A stretch of DNA of 64,000 bases from assembly GCF_018617385.1 (NCBI RefSeq), contig NZ_JACSKA010000005.1, forward strand, positions 89,170-153,169, written 5' to 3'. The notes below the pieces were generated by a model that was given only the letters and a program-made list of their open reading frames with translations, ran no database searches and was not told the origin of the DNA. Below are positions 15,206-26,200 of the stretch, one piece after another. This DNA comes from Exiguobacterium sp018617385 (lineage in GTDB: Bacteria; Bacillota; Bacilli; Exiguobacteriales; Exiguobacteriaceae). Both the position numbers and the translations under genes were made by a program. Each line of letters starts with the position of its first letter. The first letter of the stretch is position 1.

Positions 15206-18200
15206 ATGAATCCAACAACTCAACAAAAAACAGCTGACTTATTTAAATTTTTAGCCGCTGTTAAACGGATGGATATCCGTACTGAAACCGATACGAAAAG
15301 CTATGAACTCCTTTTATCTCCTGAGGCATCAACGTATCCAAACGTCCGCGTCACACAAGATGAAGAGCTTTCTATCGAAGTTCATTTTCTCGCACCATTC
15401 TCAGAGAAACGTCCGACTCTTCCGCGAGAGCTATTTGCCTATGTTCTCCAAGAAGGCGACACCTATAAACGCACAGAATCACTTCCTGAAAAACTCGACG
15501 CGACGTTCAATAATTTTATGACCTCGCTCGAGACTTGGGAACAAAAGAAACGGGAGCACGAGTCTGCTCGGAAACTATACGATACGATGTATCGGACGAT
15601 GCAACTTTTATCGACCGAGAGTGATACATACGAACTTGTCTACTCTTTCGGAATGCTGCACTGGCCGAATGACAAAGTCGAGCGTCCACTATTTACAAGA
15701 GCTGCCGTACTTGAATTTGATCAAGAGAAGAGTTTGTTCCGCATTGAAGCGTCAGCCATACCGACAAAACTTGAACTCGATATGCTCGACCGTGACCACG
15801 TTTGGATGTCATCTGAACTATCCCGATATGAGGTCGATTTCAAAGAAGAACTTACTTTTGACTTTAAACCGTGGATTGAGACAGAACTAAAGGATCAGTC
15901 CGAACGCGTACTGAAACTGTTACACGACGATCACGCTTATGGAGAAGTCGCGACTGTCTATGCGATGCCGGGTATGCGCTTATACGTTCGCAAGAAGTCA
16001 GCCCATGCATGGGTCGAAGAACATGAGAATTTGGCATCATTGATTGAAGAGGGATTATCTCCCTCACCTGCACTACAGCAATTCCTAACATCAAACGATG
16101 AAGAAATTCATGCACTTGATGCGCTCGATCGTGACAAGTGGAAACCTGTCGGAGAAGAAATTTTGTTCCCGCTCCCTTACAACGAGGAACAAAAACGAAT
16201 TTTAAGTCAACTCAGTAATCATGCCGGCGTGGTTGTACAAGGTCCTCCTGGAACTGGGAAAAGTCACACGATTTCTAACTTAATCTCACATTTGCTCGCT
16301 CACGGAAAACGCGTCCTCGTCACCAGTGAAAAAGAACATGCGTTAAACGTCTTGCGCGATAAACTCCCTGTCCAAATTCGCCAGCTCGCGGTATCCGTCC
16401 TCGGGTCCGATTCAAAGACGACGAAGCAGACAGAGAGTTCACTCCAAGAAATCGCCTCGTACTTAAGCCGTACGACTGCATTAGAGTTAGAGAATGAAGG
16501 GAAACAGAAGCAGCAAAAATTGTATGAGACACGAGAAGAAATTTCTCGTCTACGCCGAAAAATGATCGAACAAGCTGCTAGTGAACACACAGAGATCCTA
16601 TATCTTGACGAGACTCGTTCCCCTACCGATTGGGCTAAATGGACGAGCGAACAAAAAGTCACGATGCAACTTCCACTCCCCGTACTGACAGATACTTGTC
16701 CGATGACGGCTGATGAGTTGGCTGACTTTTATCAACTTATGGCAGAACGAGAAACGCTTAATCAAGGACCGAATGTGACGACTTATCCAGCAACTACAAC
16801 ACTTCCTACTGTTGAAACGTTCTTAGCTCAAAGTGGTCGTTACGAAGAACTTGTCGCTCTCGAACAGACACAGGTCGCCGCGTCGTGGTTACAGGAAAAA
16901 TCGACGTCACTTCGTCAACAGACGCGAGACCATATTCAGACGTTGCTCGAGTCGATTGATCGACAACCCGAGTGGCTACGTGAACGATACAGCTACTGGA
17001 CCACCCATCGTAGCGATGAAGTGCAATGTGAAGAGGATTGTCAGACGTTTGAACGTGATGTCAAAGCACTCGAATCGTTGGAGCGTAAACTCGCTGTCCA
17101 TGACATCGAATTGCCTGCTACCTTGCCAAATGATGTCTGGACACTCGCGGACGAACTTGGCCCTATTTTAGACGCAGGAAAAACCGATGGCTTTTTCTTT
17201 AAGCTGACGAAACGTAAAAAATATGCCGTCTTACTTGATGAAACTAAAATTGACGGCAAGGCTCCGCAATCGAGTGCCGACCTTCAACTGTTGAAGCAAT
17301 TCGAGGAATTGAAATCATCGTTGACGACATTGTCACGTCGTTTCAAATACGCGTGTGAGCACTTTGAGCTCGAGTTAGAGACGTCTGAATTTTCGTCTTA
17401 TCGGACGGCGCTCCATGCGCTCCGTGAATGGAAAGCTGTCTTTGTGACGTACAACGAGTCATTGGTTCCGACTTTCCGTTTATACAACGAGCGGTTCCGC
17501 TATGAGAAAGCTTGGTTGACGCAAGCGAAACAAGAGCTAGATGCCTCGCTGGCGCTCGATGAGATGAAGGAGCTACAGACAATCCAGACATCCTATTTAT
17601 CACTCATCCATGATACGCACATCCATCCAGCGGCGTTACGTGTCAAACAAGCGATGCAAACTTGGGATGCCGCATGTTATACGCAGTCCATTGAAGAGTT
17701 GGCATTACTCGAACAACAAAATATGAAAGCGACACGCCTAAAAGAACTGACAGAGCGTATCAAACAAGTTGCACCGGGTTGGTTGAACGCATTTTATGAC
17801 GGAACTGCCCCGACACTTCAACTGCAGACGTTCGAACTCGATTGGAAAGTAGCACGTATCTTGACGCTGCTCGAAGCACTTAGTGATGATGATTATCGAG
17901 AGAAAATGAAACAGTTGGAGAAAGAGGAAGGAAGAGCGACAGCGGACTTGTGTGCGACATATGCGTGGAAAGAACAACTGACGCGGATGACGCCGTCGAA
18001 ACAAGAACGTTTGAACAGTTGGGCGAAGTTAATTCGCCAAATCGGGAAAGGCACTGGGAAACATGCGGCCCGTCACAAACGGGAAGCCGCCCGTCAAATG
18101 GCTGCGGCTCAAGACGCGATCCCAGTTTGGATCATGCCGGTGAACCGCGTGCTCGAATCGTTCAAAGAAATCGATGAACTGTTCGACGTCATTATCTTCG

Positions 18201-19384
18201 ACGAAAGCTCACAAAGCACGATGGATGCGATTTCGCTCCTATCGCGTGCTCGAAAAGCCATCATTGTCGGGGATGACCGTCAAATCAGTCCGACGACGTT
18301 CCAAGACCAAAACGCGATCCAAGAGAAGAAAAAGACATACTTTGGTAACGATACGACGATGACCTTATTCGATGGCTCATCAAGTCTATACGATCTTGCA
18401 TCCGTCAAGTTCAGTGCGACGGTTGGCCTCCGTGAACACTTCCGTTGCGTACCAGAGATCATCGGGTTTAGTAATGCTCATGTGTACGAAGGTCGAATCG
18501 TACCGCTCCGACTACCGCAACGCGCCGAAAGGTTGACACCGGCGGTACAGAACGTCTTTGTCGAAGATGGGAACGTTGCTGAAACAACGAAAGACAAGTT
18601 CAACGTCCCGGAAGCGAAAGCGCTCGTCAATCATTTGAAACAGTTGATCGATGATCCACGCTACGCGAAGCGGACGTTCGGAGTTATTTCGCTCCTTGGG
18701 AAAGCTCAGACGGACCAAATCGAGCGAATGGCGACTGACTTGATTGGTATTGATAAGCTGATTGAGCACAACGTCCGATTCGGTGACGCCTATACGTTCC
18801 AGGGTGATGAGCGTGACGTCATGTTGCTGTCACTCGTCGTTGCACCGAACCGTCGCTTTACGGCACTTACAAAAGAGACCGACAGCCAACGCTTCAACGT
18901 TGCGGCAAGCCGGGCTCGAGATCAGATGATTTTGTTCCACTCTGTGACGCTACAAGACATCGGCAATCAGAACTGTATGCGCTATAAACTCGTCAACTAC
19001 TGTCAGAACCCGCTCGGTGATCAAGAGTCGTTCGAAGTGGTCCAACACTTGTTCGACTCTCCATTTGAAGAGGAAGTGTATAAGCGCTTGACGAACCGCG
19101 GTTATCTCGTCCGTCCGCAAGTTCAAGTGAACGGGTATCGCATCGATCTCGTCGTCGAAGGCGAATCGAACCGACTTGCTGTCGAATGTGACGGGGAGCG
19201 TTGGCATGGTCCTGACGTCTATGAACAAGACATGTTCCGGCAAAAAGTACTGGAACGGGCTGGTTGGACGTTCTGGCGCGTCCGCGGTCGCCACTTCTAC
19301 CGCGATGCGGATCAAGCAATGGAGCCGTTATGGACGTTGCTCGATGAGATGGGGATTGAACCGATACGATTAAATAGGAAATAA
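15206..19384 (+). CDS. Large SF1 helicase with C-terminal Vsr-like nuclease domain
   Basis: 1392 residues with an AGAAGGA site before ATG. Residues 1-330 are of unknown fold. Walker A QGPPGTGKSHT lies near 345, a long charged and partly coiled-coil insert near 410-960, Walker B DVIIFDESSQS near 994 with VGDDRQISPT after it, and motif VI FNVAASRARDQMI near 1228. Residues ~1288-1390 (EEEVYKRLTNRGYLV, YRIDLVVEG, LAVECDGERWH, WTFWRVRGRHFYRD) match the restriction-endonuclease-like MTES_1575/Vsr-type domain, with D and E.CDG as likely catalytic residues. Related helicase-nuclease fusions occur in bacterial defence islands. Whether it restricts phage, or processes RNA or R-loops, is unknown. Confidence 0.85.
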   Translation: MNPTTQQKTADLFKFLAAVKRMDIRTETDTKSYELLLSPEASTYPNVRVTQDEELSIEVHFLAPFSEKRPTLPRELFAYVLQEGDTYKRTESLPEKLDATFNNFMTSLETWEQKKREHESARKLYDTMYRTMQLLSTESDTYELVYSFGMLHWPNDKVERPLFTRAAVLEFDQEKSLFRIEASAIPTKLELDMLDRDHVWMSSELSRYEVDFKEELTFDFKPWIETELKDQSERVLKLLHDDHAYGEVATVYAMPGMRLYVRKKSAHAWVEEHENLASLIEEGLSPSPALQQFLTSNDEEIHALDALDRDKWKPVGEEILFPLPYNEEQKRILSQLSNHAGVVVQGPPGTGKSHTISNLISHLLAHGKRVLVTSEKEHALNVLRDKLPVQIRQLAVSVLGSDSKTTKQTESSLQEIASYLSRTTALELENEGKQKQQKLYETREEISRLRRKMIEQAASEHTEILYLDETRSPTDWAKWTSEQKVTMQLPLPVLTDTCPMTADELADFYQLMAERETLNQGPNVTTYPATTTLPTVETFLAQSGRYEELVALEQTQVAASWLQEKSTSLRQQTRDHIQTLLESIDRQPEWLRERYSYWTTHRSDEVQCEEDCQTFERDVKALESLERKLAVHDIELPATLPNDVWTLADELGPILDAGKTDGFFFKLTKRKKYAVLLDETKIDGKAPQSSADLQLLKQFEELKSSLTTLSRRFKYACEHFELELETSEFSSYRTALHALREWKAVFVTYNESLVPTFRLYNERFRYEKAWLTQAKQELDASLALDEMKELQTIQTSYLSLIHDTHIHPAALRVKQAMQTWDAACYTQSIEELALLEQQNMKATRLKELTERIKQVAPGWLNAFYDGTAPTLQLQTFELDWKVARILTLLEALSDDDYREKMKQLEKEEGRATADLCATYAWKEQLTRMTPSKQERLNSWAKLIRQIGKGTGKHAARHKREAARQMAAAQDAIPVWIMPVNRVLESFKEIDELFDVIIFDESSQSTMDAISLLSRARKAIIVGDDRQISPTTFQDQNAIQEKKKTYFGNDTTMTLFDGSSSLYDLASVKFSATVGLREHFRCVPEIIGFSNAHVYEGRIVPLRLPQRAERLTPAVQNVFVEDGNVAETTKDKFNVPEAKALVNHLKQLIDDPRYAKRTFGVISLLGKAQTDQIERMATDLIGIDKLIEHNVRFGDAYTFQGDERDVMLLSLVVAPNRRFTALTKETDSQRFNVAASRARDQMILFHSVTLQDIGNQNCMRYKLVNYCQNPLGDQESFEVVQHLFDSPFEEEVYKRLTNRGYLVRPQVQVNGYRIDLVVEGESNRLAVECDGERWHGPDVYEQDMFRQKVLERAGWTFWRVRGRHFYRDADQAMEPLWTLLDEMGIEPIRLNRK

Positions 19385-19398
19385 GTTTTTGTTTGGTG

Positions 19399-19430
19399 GA
19401 TGACCGTTCGAGAGGACGGTCATCGTTTTA
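19399..19430 (+). terminator. Terminator of the helicase-nuclease gene
   Basis: GATGACCGT (19399-19407) pairs with ACGGTCATC (19416-19424), followed by GTTTTA. Confidence 0.75.
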
Positions 19431-19474
19431 CATAGTTTCTAGTTGTTCAATTTCATAGATAACGGAGAAAAATT

Positions 19475-20086
19475 ATGAAGAAACAATATGTACAAATGCT
19501 GATGGTGTTAGTGTTTGTTATCGGTATCAGCGCAATCGTGGTTCTCAACTTAACGAAATCTGTATCTTTAGTGATCGAATCCAATACTAAAATCATGACT
19601 AATGAAGAGCAATCTAATGCACAGACTACCTCTTCAGATAAGATTGAGACTATAGATAATCAAAGTGATGTGACGACCATGGATGAGGAGTCTTTGCGAA
19701 CATTTGCTCAAGTTTTAGGAGTCTCCTTAAAAGATATTGCGTCAATTGATTTTAGTACCAGAAAATACAGTTGGGCTAATGGTTATGATGAATCTATGAT
19801 GTCCTATTATCAAACCATCATTCAATTAAATACTAAGCAAACCAAAGAAGAATTAGCAGATTATATCAACGCTGTTGCAAGAGCCAATTATCGAATGGAG
19901 AAATTTCGAATTAAAGTACTCGAAGAAAAAGGATATAACCTCGTTAAGTGGGATGAAAATCAAGATACATTCCAGTATTTATCGGATTACTCTCGATATT
20001 CAGTAGCGGAGCTATATTATAAAGAGTTTCCTGAAAAACGCGTAGACGATCAAGACTCTTATTACTTAAATAATGCTTTAAAATAA
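19475..20086 (+). CDS. Membrane-anchored extracytoplasmic protein of unknown function
   Basis: 203 residues. The N-terminus MKKQYVQMLMVLVFVIGISA, followed by IVVLNLTK, is a signal anchor or uncleaved signal peptide; no lipobox. Residues ~40-70 are a Ser/Thr/Gln-rich linker, and the remainder is a soluble helical domain (YYQTIIQLNTKQTKEELADY, ANYRMEKFRIKVLEEKGYNL). A/T-rich codons match the downstream pair of large genes. It lies between two terminators, so it is transcribed separately. No family recognised. Confidence 0.65.
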   Translation: MKKQYVQMLMVLVFVIGISAIVVLNLTKSVSLVIESNTKIMTNEEQSNAQTTSSDKIETIDNQSDVTTMDEESLRTFAQVLGVSLKDIASIDFSTRKYSWANGYDESMMSYYQTIIQLNTKQTKEELADYINAVARANYRMEKFRIKVLEEKGYNLVKWDENQDTFQYLSDYSRYSVAELYYKEFPEKRVDDQDSYYLNNALK

Positions 20087-20094
20087 ATTGCGGG

Positions 20095-20127
20095 AGACTT
20101 ATTCTTTCAAAAGAGAATAGGTCTTTT
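20095..20127 (+). terminator. Terminator of the membrane-anchored protein gene
   Basis: AGACTTATTCT (20095-20105) pairs with AGAATAGGTCT (20114-20124) with one G-T pair, followed by TTT. Confidence 0.75.
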
Positions 20128-20214
20128 CATTTACATTAAAGGGAATATTCATACAAATATAGAAGTAAAAATTAAAAATATCCGTTTGATTTTCGGGGAA
20201 AGGAGAATGAGGTT

Positions 20215-23200
20215 ATGTCCGAATTTAATGCATCCTTTAAAGAAGAAGAATGGTCAGCTTATTGGAAAGAACATGATCTACATTTCGTCCATGAACTTCC
20301 GTTAAAAAATGAAGAAATCACAGCGGTTCAAGATTGGTTAAAACTCCAAATGACTCATCAACGTCATTCCTCCGCTTCGCTCGTAACAGAACGTCTTTGG
20401 CGGCTATATCCACTTACTTGTTTAATCGGTACGTCGATGATTGCACTACATCAAGAAGATCGAGGCTTTTGGACGCTTTTTAGTGACTTCTACTCAATCA
20501 GTGACAACTTTGTCGGCTATTGGAAAACTACAATGCATCAAACATTAATACATCAACATATATTCACAGCAGCAGACGGTAACTTAAAATATTATTTAAC
20601 CGCATTGATTCATTCAGGTATCACATCAGTGTACGCACTTGAGAATATCTACAACCATTTTATAAGCCATGTGATTGAAGATCGAAGACAGCTTCCTAGT
20701 GCAATCAAACAAGTCACACAAAACGAATGGCCATGGAATGAACAGTTAAACAAACCAGTAAAGCTATACATTGAACAGAGTATCGATAACTCAGAACCAT
20801 TATTGCGTCTTAAAGAGTTCTTTATGGAGCAACGGAAAATTCAATCGTTCCCGCCTTATATGCGTAACAATCTACAAATCATACAAACTATCGTGAAGAA
20901 GGACCAGCAACGGCGCTCTCGTCGGCAGTTCATTTTCTGGGACGAACTTGCGTCCCGTCCTCGTATTAAGCTTCCTAAGATTTATCGAGAAGATGCTAAG
21001 TCAGCATATTGGCGAATTGGTGATACCACAGTCCAATGTAGTCGCGAAATATTGCCGCATGCCATTCGATTTCATCCGCATGATTCAATCGTCGATTTTT
21101 CTCCAAACATCACTACGGCTTGCATCACGATTGACAATGAAGATGAAGTTTATGAATTACCCTCTACCTATCCTATGATCTTTAAACAGAAAGATCAAAG
21201 TGAACAATGGGAGCTGCTACGAGGAAAGTATGTGGCTCCAGGGACGGAGTTAATTATCGTTAAACCAAGCAATTACTCTACAATCGACTCCTATCACCCT
21301 GTCTCAGATTCAAAATGGCATGAATATGAGTACAAAAAAGTACAACTGAATGAAGACGTTGAACTTTATTTCCATACTCCGGCTCAAACGATTTATCGCC
21401 AACTTGTCACATCACCACGCGCTGAAGTTACAATTGACAGCCGACCGCTCTTTTATTCCGATCGAAATCACTATACCGATTTTCCTTCTCTAAGATTTCA
21501 CGACCTAGATATTCATGACTTGCTCCATTGGAAAGTAGACGTAAAAGACAATGTTTTCGGGTTAGAAGATTTCCATGGCGCATTTCTCCAAGATGAAGAT
21601 GATGTATTGCTTGATATCCGGGCTCTTAAGCTCCATCGGAATTTACTTGAAGACATCACTCTAAAACTTCGAAACACTGAACGTAATGACACTTATACAT
21701 TTCGTTTCACTCTATTACCACAAGATTTCTCTTACAAGATGAGTCAAAGTTCAATCCAATTTGAGTCAAGATATTTGCAACGTGTGCGCATTGATCAAAA
21801 ATCTTATGCACCTCATCAACAAAAAGTAACAATCCCACTCCATGAGGTGAATCATTCTGTCCTATTAACGTTAACGATTGCAGGACACCCATTGTACACT
21901 ACGTCTTTTAGTAAGACTTTTTACGAATATGAAATCATCTCTTCCGAAGGTCGACATCAAATTTTTACACAAGAAGAAATACAATCACTCATGATTCGTG
22001 TGACAACTCGCTTTCAAGTCGACGAATCAATTCATGCACATTTGATTGTTCGAAATCAATTACAGGAAGAGCGTGTTCCTATCCCATTAAAACGCAATCG
22101 GAAATCAAATTTAGTCTCTCTTTCAATTTGTCAGCATGTCATTCATCGTTTTCAATCTGGCCAGATTACGTTAAGTATAAATGGGCAAACAGAATTGATT
22201 GGTCAGTTTACTGATGAGCTTCATTCGCTCCTATCTATGGACAAATCGTATACGGTCCATTTATCACACGCGCTACCATATGAAATTAGCTTTAAAGTCT
22301 TTCATCCCTATTCCTTAGAAAACGAACCTCATGTTTTTACATTCGAACAAGGCAAAATCTATAAGATGCTTCATCCATTTCCCGATTCTCGAGTCATTGT
22401 AAATGGGGTGAAACAAGAGGAGACCAGTTGGTTCGATGATAAAACAGAAATTCTTTTTCCGAAGTTAAGTCAGAAACTAGATCATATCGAAGTTTATCTA
22501 TTTATTGATTCCTTAGACGAAACAAGTTGGGGACTATTCATCGATAAGTTAAATGAATATGGAGCTGCATATTTACGAGCGCTCGAATCGGTCGCTAATC
22601 CATCACTAATTGGAAAGGTGCTTTGTTCTCCTAATTTGATTGAAATTTTGCTCTCTCGGTTTGACGCAGAAAGAGTATCCTGGGAACGCTGGGTTACACT
22701 ATTTGGTGTGTACTTGTGGAAACATGAACAACAGAAACGGTTTTACGAGAAGGCCGGAATTTACCCTCTCATTCATTCTGAATTTGGTCATCTACAAACA
22801 TTTTCAGCATTAAATCCTGCAAATCGTCAACAGTTACTTCAACAGTTCAGCAGATTATTACTTCCTCAAGATGTACATCCTTTAGAATACAGCGTTCTCG
22901 CTAGTTGTAAACGCTATCTTGAAGATGATTTTTATCAAAGTACAACTCAATTAATAGCCTACAAACAAGATGCCCAAACGCAGTTAAGTTGGATTGAATC
23001 TAAACTTGCTGAACGACAACAGGATATCCCACCTCGTGTTCAAGAATTATTGACGAGACGACTATTTCCACCAAAAATCGAATTCAACCAATACCCTACT
23101 CTCTTATATATATTGGTACAGACGAAACTCCTAGCATTAGGCACAAAGCCAAATTTAAGTGTTAAAGGAAAATTGAAAATCTATAAAAGACTCAATCGAA

Positions 23201-23277
23201 TTCCCTCATTATCGATTAAAGATGTGTGTCATAACAGCTATCATTTTGCCACAGCATGGGAGGACAAAACGCTATGA
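20215..23277 (+). CDS. 1020-residue protein of unknown function, partner of DUF1998 helicase
   Basis: AAAGGAG lies nine bases before ATG. Residues ~1-250 are helical and tryptophan/tyrosine-rich (WRLYPLTCLIGTSMIAL, RGFWTLFSDFYSISDNF). About 250-720 look beta-rich, with short repeating strands (VEVTID-like segments, ITLKLRNTERNDTYTFRFTL, HSVLLTLTIAGHPLYTTSFS) suggestive of Ig-like folds. The C-terminal ~250 residues are helical again. No ATPase, nuclease or methylase motif is visible. Its stop overlaps the helicase start by four bases (ATGA), so the two proteins are made together. Pairs of a large unknown protein and a DUF1998 helicase occur in defence systems (Druantia type III is one described case), but homology to those partners is not shown here. 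Confidence 0.75.
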   Translation: MSEFNASFKEEEWSAYWKEHDLHFVHELPLKNEEITAVQDWLKLQMTHQRHSSASLVTERLWRLYPLTCLIGTSMIALHQEDRGFWTLFSDFYSISDNFVGYWKTTMHQTLIHQHIFTAADGNLKYYLTALIHSGITSVYALENIYNHFISHVIEDRRQLPSAIKQVTQNEWPWNEQLNKPVKLYIEQSIDNSEPLLRLKEFFMEQRKIQSFPPYMRNNLQIIQTIVKKDQQRRSRRQFIFWDELASRPRIKLPKIYREDAKSAYWRIGDTTVQCSREILPHAIRFHPHDSIVDFSPNITTACITIDNEDEVYELPSTYPMIFKQKDQSEQWELLRGKYVAPGTELIIVKPSNYSTIDSYHPVSDSKWHEYEYKKVQLNEDVELYFHTPAQTIYRQLVTSPRAEVTIDSRPLFYSDRNHYTDFPSLRFHDLDIHDLLHWKVDVKDNVFGLEDFHGAFLQDEDDVLLDIRALKLHRNLLEDITLKLRNTERNDTYTFRFTLLPQDFSYKMSQSSIQFESRYLQRVRIDQKSYAPHQQKVTIPLHEVNHSVLLTLTIAGHPLYTTSFSKTFYEYEIISSEGRHQIFTQEEIQSLMIRVTTRFQVDESIHAHLIVRNQLQEERVPIPLKRNRKSNLVSLSICQHVIHRFQSGQITLSINGQTELIGQFTDELHSLLSMDKSYTVHLSHALPYEISFKVFHPYSLENEPHVFTFEQGKIYKMLHPFPDSRVIVNGVKQEETSWFDDKTEILFPKLSQKLDHIEVYLFIDSLDETSWGLFIDKLNEYGAAYLRALESVANPSLIGKVLCSPNLIEILLSRFDAERVSWERWVTLFGVYLWKHEQQKRFYEKAGIYPLIHSEFGHLQTFSALNPANRQQLLQQFSRLLLPQDVHPLEYSVLASCKRYLEDDFYQSTTQLIAYKQDAQTQLSWIESKLAERQQDIPPRVQELLTRRLFPPKIEFNQYPTLLYILVQTKLLALGTKPNLSVKGKLKIYKRLNRIPSLSIKDVCHNSYHFATAWEDKTL

Positions 23278-26200
23278 GTATTCACCCGATTCAAGCAACC
23301 GCTCGTCTGCAAGACAGATATATGGATTACTTGACTTCTTACTTTAAAATCAACGATGCCGACCTTAATCAGCAATTTATTGACGGGTTAAGACACGACA
23401 AACAGTTTTTAAAAGGACCTTATCTTGAAGCAACTCTCCCTTACAAGCCAGGTCGGAAAATTACTGACTTAGTAGATGATGGGACCGTCCACCCTGACAT
23501 TACCCGCTTCCTACCAGGTGAGGACAACTTTCGTCTATATCTCCATCAAGAACGAGCGATTCGAACCGCAAAAAATGGGCAGTCTTTTGTCGTTGCGACC
23601 GGAACCGGGTCTGGTAAAACAGAAAGTTTTATTCTTCCGATTTTCAACCACCTTCTAACACAACCTGACAACGGTCAGTTAAACGATGGTGTGAGAGCCT
23701 TATTACTCTATCCGATGAACGCTCTTGCTAACGATCAACTCGACCGCCTACGTGAATTGTTAAAGGACACTCCAGACATCACGTTCGGTCGATTTACTGG
23801 AGAGACAATCGAGAAGACACAAGATGCTCGGAAATCATTTTATAGTCAGCATGGCAAAAATCCGTTGCCGAACGAACGATTGTCTCGGGAAGAAATCCGT
23901 CGCAATCCGCCACATATCTTGTTAACGAACTATGCCATGCTTGAGTATTTGATGATGCGTCCTGAAGATAACACTTTATTTTCCGGGCACTATCGAGATC
24001 ATTGGCGCTTTGTTGTACTCGATGAAGCCCATACGTATGATGGCGCGACCGGGGCGGAAGTCGCGATGTTGCTTCGACGGCTCCGGACCGAGGTCGAACA
24101 ACAAACACCTCTTCAATTCATCGCTACGTCGGCTACACTCGGCTCTTCTGAACAAGCTAAACGAGATGTGATGTCATTTGCTGAAAAGTTGTTTGGTCAG
24201 CCTTTCAGTTTAGAGTCGGGTCAGCTTATTACCTCCGAGCGCATTGATTATGATGAATTATACGCAGCGGTCGAGCTGCCTGACCCGACCGTTTATACCT
24301 ACTTGAAACGTTGTTATGAACAGGATGAGTCTCCTGACATCACCGAGTACAACTATTTAAACTCATATGAAGGTTCTCCTAAATCGCTCATCTACGAATT
24401 ATTAGCACATGATCGACGGTTACATCGTTTACGAAAACACTTGAGCGATGTGCACTTACTCTCTGATTTGGCCAATGACATCTTCCCCGGTGAGTCCGAT
24501 GAGCAGGCGCTTGAGTATTTGATTCAATTGATTGACGTGGCTACGTTAGTGAAGGATGATACTCGTCCGAAGTTACTTCCGGCTAAGTATCATACGTTCT
24601 TCCGCGCGTTAGAAGGGGCATATTTAGAGTTCTACCCAACAAGAAAGTTGCATTTGTTCCCAAAACAACAGTCTGAAGACGGCCATCCGATTTATGAAAT
24701 TGGTGTTTGTCGACGGTGCGGAGAAATACATGGTTACGGTCACTCGCCTCATGTCGGCCACATTCATTCAATGAGCAGTGATGGCGATGCCCCGAACGTA
24801 TTGTTCCGCCTTTCTACAGATGAAAAAATAATCACTTCGGATTTAGAGGACGAAGAAGAGACGAAGGTGTCTGTCAAAGAATGGTGCCCTAGTTGCGGAG
24901 CTACTAGATTTCCAGGAGAACAACATGAACCTTGTGCCTGCCATGTATCCTTACAAAAAATTCAGACCCTCAATCTACAAGAAGAAAAACCAATCTGCTT
25001 ATCTTGCGGTCTTACCTCTCTTCGAACCGATGCGATTCGACCCTTTTATACCGGGGCAGATGGTGTGACTTCCGCTTTGGCTGCTCAACTGTATCAAGAA
25101 TTGGTGATTGGCAATCCGAAACGTCAAGAAAATCAAAAGCAGATAACAGATAGCTGGTTTGATGACGAAGAAGCAGAGACTACAGAAGAACTACCCGCGT
25201 ACGAAAAACAGAACTTAATCGTCTTTTCGGATTCCAGACAAGATGCTGCTTTCTTTGCGCCGTTTTTAGATCGCACGTACCGAAATTACTTATGGCGCTC
25301 TTACTTTTGGCGTGCCATCGAAAATCGTGAAGGACTGATTTCGATTGAAGAGTGGAAAAATATCGTTATCAATCTTCCAGGTTCTCGTTCAATTCATCGG
25401 TTTGATGAACTAGACGTTGAACAAGAAGTAAAGTTACGTCTATTCCGAGAATTCATTTTAAGTGACGATGACTTTTCTCTCGAAAATCTTGGCATGATCG
25501 GATTTGAATTATCTCTTCCACCTAACAAAAAAGCCAAACTAGAAGAGCTAATCAGTAAAAACTTTCAAATTAAACACGAACACGCCTGGGCCTTCTTAAT
25601 GACTGTTTTTTATTACTTGCGCTTGCAGGCCATCGTGAGTATCTCTAAAGATTTGAATCGTAAGCATCTCATTCTTGCCCCTAAACAATATGAATATGGA
25701 ATTGTAGCGACAGGCGGACATCCTACCAATTATGTAAAAAACTTTGTCCCCGAACGAACAAATGTCTTTCTACAATTGTTTGAACGCTACTACACAAAAT
25801 ATGAAGTTCCCTATTCTACCGAAGACATAAAGGGCAACCTAAATGACTTATTCACCAGACTATTAACGCACCCGTCATCTCCGCTAAATGATTTGTTTGA
25901 TCACCTGCCGCCTGAACAAAATCGTTCGGAGCTCTGGACGCTACAAGCCTCACACTTCAAAGCGTATCGACCTCAAACGGTGTATGAATGCTCGCTTTGT
26001 AAAACGGTTCATACGCATGATGCAGGGATTTGTAAGACGCGTAACTGTGACGGTCAGTTAAACGAAGTGCGCGTGGAACAGCTAGAACGTGGGCAACATT
26101 ATCGGGAGATGTATCGCGACTTACTTCCGATTGATATGGTAGTAAAAGAGCATACGGCCCAACTTTCCAACCGACTGGGCCAACAATACCAAAATGAGTT

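Noticed and set aside
15166..15240. Possible leader peptide (ATGAGACGAATG...) overlapping the start of the helicase-nuclease gene
   Set aside because: It has only a distant AAGGAG, overlaps the true ribosome site and shows no regulatory codon bias.
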